This document shows, in pieces, positions 57,093-64,000 of a stretch of 64,000 bases of DNA. The notes beneath the pieces were generated by a model. The model ran no database searches. It was given only the letters and a program-made list of their open reading frames with translations, and was not told where the DNA came from. The position numbers were made by a program, and so were the translations under genes. Within the stretch, counting starts at the first letter, position 1. Each line of letters begins with the position of its first letter. The DNA is from Glebionis coronaria. Taxonomy: Eukaryota; Streptophyta; Magnoliopsida; Asterales; Asteraceae. The stretch covers positions 99,835,237-99,899,236 of the forward strand of contig CM046878.1 of NCBI GenBank assembly GCA_025667525.1, written 5' to 3'.

Positions 57093-57852
57093 CTCAATAA
57101 TCTATGAAATGATGAAGTGAATACGGATCTTAAGTAGAGGTGTTGTGATTAAGTTGTGGTTGAAATTCCAAAAATTCCAATTTTTTCAGTCCGCCAATAA
57201 ATTCTCCAGTCTGATATAACAGTAGACCGAAAAAATTTGTAATCGCCAAATTTTGAAATCGAGTTAGAAATAGCAAAAACTAGAGTGGAAAAAAATTGAA
57301 TTTACTTGACCTAAAAATTTTAACTCTTTTTTTTGAAACGATATTCCGAAACTAGTCTAGATACTGGCTAAGTCTATAAATGACTCGAACATATATCTCG
57401 CAAAAAATAATCTTGGAATAACTTCAATTGATATGATCTCGCAATAACGGGATTTCAGAATAATGGGATCTCGCAATATTCAAGGATCTCGCAATATTCA
57501 AGATTCCGCAATATTCAAGATTTCGCAATATTTAAGATTTCGCAATATCCAAGATTCCGCAATATCCAAGATTCTACAATATCCAAGAATCCGCAATGTT
57601 CAAGATTCTGCAATATTCAAGATTCCGAAAAACGATAAAAACGTGTTTTTTTTGCCAAAATCGAGCCAAAAGACCAGCATTTTTTGCGTTTTTCACCAAA
57701 AAACTATCCCAAATCACTACCACAACTATGTAGATGATATTTGGAAAGATCAAACCATAAAAAACACGATTTTTTTTGGAATTCGAGATGAAGATCAATA
57801 AAACTCACGAAATGTAGTATAAACCAAAACCAATCACTAATCTACCCTGTGG
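57093..57852 (-). other. 5' leader of C with CGCAAT repeat array
   Basis: Non-coding. At about 57436-57640 a 16-17 bp unit with the core CGCAATATTCAAGAT recurs roughly ten times with variants. An open frame over the array on the plus strand only reflects the repeat. Confidence 0.75.
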
Positions 57853-57864
57853 CGAATGATACCA
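57853..57864 (-). other. Primer-binding site of C
   Basis: Minus strand TGGTATCATTCG, next to the 5' LTR. The first eight bases match the initiator tRNA-Met complement. Confidence 0.75.
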
Positions 57865-57866
57865 AT

Positions 57867-58236
57867 TGTTGACCCGGTTTATGACGATAGATCTAAAAAA
57901 AATAAAATAGGAGATGAAGTTTTATAGAGAGAAAGTAGAGAGAGAAAGTGGTTGGAAACTTGTGTGATATTAGACTGAGAGTGAAAAATGAAAATGTAAC
58001 CAACACCCTCCTAACATGCTAGGAGGGTAGTATTTATAGCCAAGCCTAGATGTGGCTTATGGGCTATGTGATAATGGGCCGTCTTGTCTTTTGGCTTTAA
58101 ATAGCTTAAGTTCAAGCCAATGAATCCCGACTATCCTACTACTTATTACAACGTTCTAAGAATTAATACATAATAAGCATATATTAATAAGCCATGACCG
58201 AACATTCTTGTTTGACTCAATATTTTAAGGCTAACA
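57867..58236 (-). repeat. 5' LTR of C (right)
   Basis: 370 bp with the same ends as the left LTR, longer by a few small insertions, for example a duplicated AG-rich stretch and a segment near 58185. Minus-strand TATA at 58030-58039. Target duplication GGACT follows at 58237-58241. Confidence 0.92.
58030..58039 (-). promoter_or_regulatory. TATA box of the right (5') C LTR
   Basis: Minus strand CTATAAATAC. This is the copy that would drive the genomic RNA of C. Confidence 0.7.
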
Positions 58237-58241
58237 GGACT

Positions 58242-59270
58242 TGAAGGTTCCAATGCACAAAATGGAAGAGCTACTTCTACTAATGAAACTGCTGTAAGGA
58301 GGAATGATATGAAAGCACTCAGTTGTCTTCAATTGGCTCTTGACCAAAAGGAGAAATTTAAGTTCAGAAAGTATGAGACTGCTAAAGAGCTATGGGAAGC
58401 AATTATGCACACCTTTGGTGGCAATGAAGATACTGCTAAGGAAAGGAGAAAGAAATTGCTAAAGCAGTTCACTACTTACAAAGCTCTTCCTAATGAAATG
58501 CTTAGTGATGTCAAAATTCGGTTACAGGATCTTACTAGTAAGTTGGATTTCATGGGAATAGAGATCGATGATGAAGACATTAACTCAATGTTTCTAAGCA
58601 GTCTTGGTGAAGCTTGGTATATACAAGCTAATGCTTTATTGTGCACTAAAAGTCACAAGAACACAACTCTTGATGACAGTTACAATCAGTTGAAGACTAT
58701 TGAATCTGAAGTCTTGAAAAGGAATAGAAGTTCATCCGATTCAAGCTTTGGAAACATAGCCTTTGTCTCCAACAGTGGATAGAAATCATCTGACAGTGCG
58801 TGCATATCCTTTGACAGTAGGTTAAACTCTGTATCTACTGACACATCTTTCATGTCATCTTTAAGTGTAAAACCTACTGGAATTGACTTAGACACTATGT
58901 GTGCTTACATTGCTTCTTTGCCTCATGGTTCTCAAGTAATGTATGAGGAACTTGAGCAAATTAGTGATACTGATCTTGAAGAGATGGACATCAAGTGGAA
59001 TATGGCACTTAGTAGCAAAAGGGCCAACAGATTTTACAAGAAATTTGGCAAGAAGCTCACATCCAATGAAGGAGAGTCTATTGGTTTTGACAAGTCCAAA
59101 GTTGAATGTTTCAACTATCATAGAATGGGTCACTTCAAAATGGAATGTAGATCGCCACCCAGGATTGATGGAGGAAAGGATTTAAGAAGGACTGTCAAGA
59201 TAGAGGATGTTGATTCAAAGGCAATGGTAGTTGTTCAGAACATTGATGGAATTGGATGGGATTAGAGCTT
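58242..59270 (+). pseudogene. gag: Gag of B, continuation after the C insertion
   Basis: Continues the split gag: the UBN2-type capsid region (ALSCLQLALDQKEKFKFR, ETAKELWEAIMHTFGGNEDT, FTTYKALPNEMLSDVKIRLQDL), then the nucleocapsid. TAG at 58780-58782 interrupts the frame. The zinc knuckle reads CFNYHRMGHFKMEC: the second Cys is Tyr (TAT at 59116-59118), so zinc binding is probably lost. Another TAG follows at the GIGWD segment near 59263. The coiled-coil part seen at the start of A is absent and replaced by the repeat block 59271-59575. Confidence 0.85.
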
Positions 59271-59575
59271 CATGGGAGAAGAGACAAGGCAAAATCAAGC
59301 ATTGATGGCTTGTCTCTAGCTTGATTCTGCCTAATACTACAAAAGTTAGTAGGTAGCTTTAGGCAGAATCAAGCATTGATGGCTTGTCTCTAGCTTTAGG
59401 CAGAATCAAGCATTGATGGCTTGTCTCTAGGCAGAATCAAGAATCTAGGGTTGTTAGTGGGTAGCTTTACCCTCTCAGTGGGTAGAGTTCCCTAAAAGCT
59501 AGCTCTACCCACTGACATGGTAAAGCTACCCACTAACAACCCTAGATTTTGTAGTACTATGCCAAAGCTAGCCGC
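59271..59575 (+). repeat. Tandem and inverted repeat block inside gag of B
   Basis: A unit that codes for QNQALMACL in gag recurs at 59289, 59363 and 59400, with a partial copy at 59431. A near-perfect inverted repeat follows: arms 59442-59487 and 59503-59548, each 46 bp with two mismatches, and a 15-bp loop. Smaller inverted segments (GATTCTGCC with GGCAGAATC) also occur. The block replaces the gag coiled-coil region. It could be a fold-back insertion or a template-switching product of reverse transcription. Confidence 0.75.
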
Positions 59576-59880
59576 TGTCAGATCTTATGTTAGACCATAT
59601 GCCAACAGATTCTTGGGCAATAAGGTACAAGGGTTTAAAGCATCATCTCACTTAACTTAGAAACCTAAACAATAACGAAACTCTACTTTTGATGGTGTCA
59701 CAATGACCTGCAATAGATTTAAATATCTTGAGAAGGTCATCACAAAACCCATTGGAACTAATTAGGTGTTTAGGGCACAAAAGGATGAATAGGGATTTAT
59801 GGTGAGGAATAAAGCCAGTCTAGTTGAGCAACTAGATAGATCCAAGTTTAACAAGGCTCAGATCTCCAAAGAAAACTAAT
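59576..59880 (+). pseudogene. gag: Gag of B, C-terminal part
   Basis: Aligns with the end of A gag (TCNRFKYLEKVITKPIG in B, TCNRFQYISKVITKPIG in A). Stops occur at several places, including the LT-stop near 59659 and a TAG before GFMVRN near 59790. It ends with KEN and TAA at 59878-59880, the same terminal codons as in A. Confidence 0.75.
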
Positions 59881-59899
59881 TTGTTTTCTTTATGTGCAG
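59802..59899 (+). other. Intron-like segment at the gag-pol junction of B
   Basis: Starts GTGAGG, ends TTTATGTGCAG, with CTAAT upstream of a T-rich tract. It is 98 nt, the same as A at 1233-1330. Both ends are phase 0 with respect to gag (upstream) and pol (downstream), and the gag TAA lies inside. Donors differ in sequence (GTAAGG in A, GTGAGG in B), but both fit the plant donor consensus. Confidence 0.5.
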
Positions 59900-60535
59900 A
59901 GTATCCAAAAGCAGGTCAATGATCAAAGATATTGGGATAGTGGATGCTCACGACACATGACAGAAAAGGAGGAATACTTATCTAACTTTACTCCTAGCAG
60001 TAATGGTGACACTATGTACTTTAGAGGTAGCAAATGAGTTATATCTGGTAAAGGTACCATTGTCACCAATTCTTTAAAGTTTGAGGATGTATTCCTGGTA
60101 AAAGAACTTAAGTATAACTTGTTTAATGTGTCACAAGTTTATGACAACAAAAACAAAGTTCTTTTCACAAATAATGAGTGCTTAGTTTTAAGCAAGGATT
60201 ATGAGTTACCCACTGAAAAGTTTATTGAGTTTAGAATGCATAGGCAAAAGGACATGTATAATGTTAATCTTAATGGCGTTAAAATGAATAATAATGAAAC
60301 ATGTTTATATGTTAAGGCTTTAGTGGATGAGAGTAATTTGTGGCATAGAAGGCTAGGGCACTTAAATTTTAAGAATATGAATAGGCTTGTTAGCCATGAT
60401 ATTTTCAGAGGGTTACCCTCTAAGGAATTTGAAAGTGATCATACATGTTTTGCATGCTTGAAGGGCAAGCAACATAAGGCTTCTTTCAAGTCTAAACCTG
60501 TTCAATCTAGTTCTAAACCCCTTAATTTGCTTTAT
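59897..60535 (+). pseudogene. pol: Pol of B: protease and pre-integrase domain, truncated
   Basis: Protease with an intact WDSGCSRHM motif, a TGA near 60035 after the RGSK segment, then the VKELKYNLFNVSQVYD region and the pre-integrase HHCC zinc domain (WHRRLGHLNF and CFACLKGKQH, intact). Homology ends at the residues preceding the first integrase Asp, at about 60535. Everything downstream (integrase core, RT, RNase H, 3' LTR) is missing, so a deletion or another element joined here. Confidence 0.85.
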
Positions 60536-61279
60536 AGATGGTCAAGATGCATTTTATCAGTTGGCACTTCACATGGGATCCCAAGTACAAGTCAAGAAGA
60601 AAATTCAAAATGGCATATTTAGGGCATCTTCTCAAATTCGTTCAAGGGCAGAATTGGAATTTATAGAGCTAGGGTTTTAATTATATTCACTTTTCTTCTT
60701 GTATAAATAGTGGAGTTAGAGATTCATAGCCTTGTTCCAATTTTTGTACTTTAAAATTTTCTATGTAATGAAATTTTAAACAATGTAGTGATTGAGTTTC
60801 ATTTTAATTTAAATTCTCTTTTTTAAATTTCCGCATGTTTACTTTTATGCAATTTACAATTCCTGTTTTCATCCAAAGTTTGTTAAGAAAATTTCAAAAT
60901 TTTGAGAACCATTTTTTATAAACTTGAAAAGGTTTTAACTGACAATTAAAAAATATTTTTAATTTATAAAGGAATGTTATTTTTTTGTTAAAAATCTTAT
61001 TATTTCATTGCAAAAGTTTTTCAATTGGTTTTCCTAAATTTCCAAATTGTTCTGCTCAAGTTTTTTTTTACCAAAATCATATAAGCTAGCTTATTTATAA
61101 GTTGTGCTTATAAGCTTTGTATTTTTATCAATTTAACCTTTCCTTTGTGTATTTTTTATGTTTCTTAGGTTTCAAGTGGAAGACATTTTCATTCATTATT
61201 AGTTCCTTGGACTATTGTAGTCCACCAACAAGGAAAGCCAATAAGCCATTGCCTTAAGCTCATAAGCTCATATAAGCCT
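60536..61279. other. Unassigned AT-rich segment after truncated B
   Basis: No supported gene. A TATAAATAG (around 60700) and the AT-rich stretch to about 60840 resemble the R/U5 part of an LTR, but I found no partner. It may be the remains of the event that truncated B. Confidence 0.35.
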
Positions 61280-62054
61280 AGTTGGTGGCATCAATTTGCT
61301 TCTACTTGTCTACCATTCCTATGGTATACTCATGTTTTACAAGAAATGCTTTAAGTCTATCATACCAAGCTTTGGGTGCTTGTTAAAGGCCATAAAGAGC
61401 TTACTTAAGCTTGTAAATATGATCTGGTTTCTCAAAATCAATGAAGTCAGGAGGTTGAGCCACATATACAAATTGATCAAACCGTTAAGAAATGCACTCT
61501 TTACATCCATTTGTTGAAGCTTAAAGTCTAATGCACAAGAATCGGCTAAAAGGATCCTAATAGACTCTAACCTTGCTACGGGTGCATACGTCTCATCATA
61601 ACCAATTCCTTATTGTTGATTATAACCTTGAGCTACAAGTCTAGCCTTGTTACGAGACACTACACCATACTCATCTAGTTTGTTTCTATAAAACCATTTG
61701 GTTCCTATGATGGTGGTATTTCTAGGTGAAGGAAAAAGTTCCCAAACGTCATTAGCAATGAATTGATTCAATTCTTCTTACATGACGATGACCCAACTCT
61801 TGTCCATCAAAGCTTCTTTAACATTCTCGGGTTCACTCAAAGAGACGAAACAAAATAAGTTACTTTGATTTTAGGCTTGAGATCTAATGGTCCTTTGGTT
61901 AAGATCGCATATAACGTTTTCTAGGGCATGATCCTTAGATTCCTTAATGTTTAATACCTTTTCAACCTTAAGGTCTTCATCTCCTAGTTTTCTAACATCT
62001 TTGGCTTGAACTATGTCTAATTCATCTAATTCATCATCTACCAAAGGTGGTGTC
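61280..62054 (-). pseudogene. pol: Copia reverse transcriptase fragment (element I)
   Basis: Minus strand. Linker to 61871 (PPLVDDELDELDIVQAKD), then [46 protein letters not shown] (stop) GIGYDETYAPVARLESIRILLA, and LQQMDVKSAFLNG with the first RT Asp. The YVDD region is absent. Several stops. It is cut on both sides: before 61280 by unknown sequence, and at 62054 by a probable LTR. A plus-strand ORF at 61296-61517 is only its shadow. Confidence 0.85.
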
Positions 62055-64000
62055 TGATATGAGCAAAATATCATATCAATTAATCAACAAATCATCCTAA
62101 AACACGAAGCAAAATACCTACTTTATTGTGTCAAAACAGGTTTATGAGGTGTTTTTATGTTTGTGTTCACTTGAATAGGTAAATTGATACAATATGAAGA
62201 AATCATGGAAATCAAGCGTATTTGTGATGAAAAAGACAAGAAGGATGCTAAATGACAAGACTTTGAAGATGAAGGACCTATCTTGACAATACTCAAAAGT
62301 TGAGGGACTAAAATGCAAACTTTGGAAAAGTCAAGATCAAAGTCAAACTTGGTCAAACTTCAAGTCAACCAAGTCATGGGAGTCAAATGAACAAGAATGC
62401 AAGTCAAAGGACTAAAATTGCCATTAGAATGAAGATTAGAGCTCATTTTGATATTCAGCTAAAGACAAGGGACTAAAAGTGTCAAAAATGCATTAACTTT
62501 GGTATTAATCCATGTCTTATGCATATGGACCAATCACAATGCTAGAAAGTTGAGTCACGGATTGCCAGCACACCTGCCACCTCACACCTTCAATTAATAA
62601 CAAATCTTCTACAGTAACTTCCACTACTTCTTTTTCTAGCCAATCAGGATTCGCCATGCAAGAATCTCTTTTATCCTAAACGGATAATGATCCGTGTGAC
62701 AAAACTCCACCCAACCACATCATCACACGTGGCACCTTCTTCTTTAAACAAGCCCAGGTCGTGGATTCATGTATACTGCATTTCATAAAAAGTTTTATAC
62801 ATGAAAAGTGATCGTCTTTGAGCAAGGAATGCATCCCAAGTGGTTAATTAGCCTGAAAGTCAACACATAAGAAAAGCCCTTTTGGTGTTCTTGATGAGAA
62901 TTTGCAATTTACCAGATAAGGACACCTGGCAACTCCTAAATGGTTGAGACACGTCAGACCTCCCCAACTCATCTTCTCCAACTTCTATAAAGAGGGCTTT
63001 AGTCTTTCATTTGTAACAAGTAGCTAAGTGTAAAAATAACAGACTCTTTAGATTTCTCTCCCATTTCTGTTCTTTCATTCAGTAGCCAACAACTCTCAAG
63101 AGTTTGACACACTCTTGAGAGTTAGTTAGGAGTTAGTTAAAGCTGTTGTAACAGATTTCCTTTCACCAATCAACAAAATCCCAAAAATATTCATTTCCTC
63201 TTATATGATCTTCATTTCACTTACTCATTCTCCAATACTGTTACTGCTTTGATATTTCATTGATCTTGAGTGATCAATGAAGTGTAGTTGATACATTTTG
63301 GAAGCTTGTTATGTTCTATCCAGCTCAATCAGTCCAGTGCAGTTTATGAGTAGCAGTTTAATGCAGTTTGGTTTGATTTGTTCAACAAAGACTTTTGGAG
63401 GTGATAAATGGGTTAATGGTGGTGTTTTCATGGTGTTCTTGTAGATTTGAGTTGTCTCAGCGCCACACTCCTCCATCAAAGGAGGCCTTAGCTAAAAAGT
63501 TTGTTTAATTCTGTTTTTAAATTCCACTCAAATGTTGATTGCCTGCTCAATTCCTAGTTTAATGAGTATATGCTGCTATGATCATGTGATTTGATATGTT
63601 TTAGTGTAATTGTATTGATTTGATTGCTTGTGTTAAGTCTTGTAGCCTTTAGTCTGTTATACCTTGATTTTGGTTCTGTTTTCCATCAATCAAATTCTTT
63701 GAGTGCATTTTGTGGTTACTTGTACAAGTCTGATTTTTGGTCACATACTCTTCATTTTACCTCTTGAACATGTTTTGCTATCAATCTTAACTGTTCTCAC
63801 TCTTTTACTCAAAATCTGTTTGTTAAAGTTCATTTCAGTCATGATAATGAGTGTTTGGATCTGATTAGTTGTTGTGTCACAAGTTTGTTAACCTTTCAAG
63901 TCTTGCTCAGTTACATCTAGTAAACCATTTGGAACAATTTTATTTGGTCTTGAAGTCAAAACTTAGGTCAAAAAGGCAAATGGTTGAGAAAAGGTTTAGG
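62055..64000 (+). repeat. Probable LTR of another retroelement, running off the window
   Basis: Starts TGATATGAGC directly after the copia fragment. CTATAAAGAG at 62985-62994 and a perfect 13-bp hairpin at 63091-63123 about 100 bp further on. No gene supported. There is no second copy in the window, so the LTR call rests on the TG start, the TATA box and the abrupt junction. Confidence 0.4.
62985..62994 (+). promoter_or_regulatory. TATA box in the probable LTR
   Basis: CTATAAAGAG followed by a CT-rich leader-like sequence. Confidence 0.5.

Larger units (their letters stand above)
10646..58236 (-). mobile_element. Element C: Ty1/copia retrotransposon inserted in gag of B
   Basis: LTRs at 57867-58236 (5') and 10646-10991 (3'), a primer-binding site next to the right LTR, a polypurine tract next to the left one, and gag-pol between, all on the minus strand. 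The target-site duplication GAACT/GGACT lies in gag of B. The element itself contains D with E in pol, and F with G and H in its 3' region. Without these insertions it would be roughly 11.5 kb, with a 2.7 kb non-coding 3' tail. Protease and integrase catalytic residues are changed, so it is dead. Confidence 0.9.

Noticed and set aside
57463..57801. Repeat-containing ORF (112 codons)
   Set aside because: It only reads through the CGCAAT tandem array on the strand opposite to element C.

Overview
The window is plant nuclear DNA made almost entirely of LTR retrotransposons. I found no host gene, tRNA, rRNA or CRISPR array. The Gag/Pol proteins and accessory ORFs look like copia and gypsy families known to me from Asteraceae (Tanacetum/Artemisia type). 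That origin is an inference from protein resemblance, not from a search.

Layout. (1) 1-9705: element A, a Ty1/copia element on + whose 5' end lies outside the window. It has gag, pol, a long spacer, a ~3 kb accessory ORF after pol, a polypurine tract and a 3' LTR. (2) 9820-10645 and 58242-60535: element B, a relative of A on +, split by one large insertion in gag. (3) 10646-58236: element C, a copia element on -, inserted in B. (4) C carries two insertions. Its pol holds D (44464-51593), a solo LTR of a long-LTR, Tekay/Del-like gypsy element, and D holds E (46899-50942), a non-coding copia-like element. C's 3' region holds F (13657-42570), a Tat-like gypsy element with an antisense ORF. (5) F's antisense ORF is split by G (19490-39695), a non-coding element with 3.2 kb LTRs, and G's left LTR holds H (22424-29552), truncated. 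This gives five levels: B > C > F > G > H. Target-site duplications support C, D, E, F and G. (6) 60536-64000: unassigned AT-rich DNA, a degenerate copia RT fragment on - and a probable LTR running off the end.

None of the protein-coding elements has an intact gag-pol. A has in-frame stops and frame changes. B lost most of pol. C lost catalytic residues in protease and integrase. F lost its reverse transcriptase. E, G and H have no recognisable coding capacity and would have depended on proteins supplied by relatives.

The most unusual signals are: (a) an 8-base motif, CGYTGAYA, present about 27 times in A, mostly at 21-bp spacing, in LTR, spacers and coding sequence alike; (b) a 98-nt intron-like segment with conserved donor, branch-like and acceptor sequences at the gag-pol junction of both A and B, whose removal is in phase; (c) a hairpin touching the TATA box in the LTRs of C and E, with different sequence but the same geometry; (d) a CATCGCAA motif array in the leader of E.
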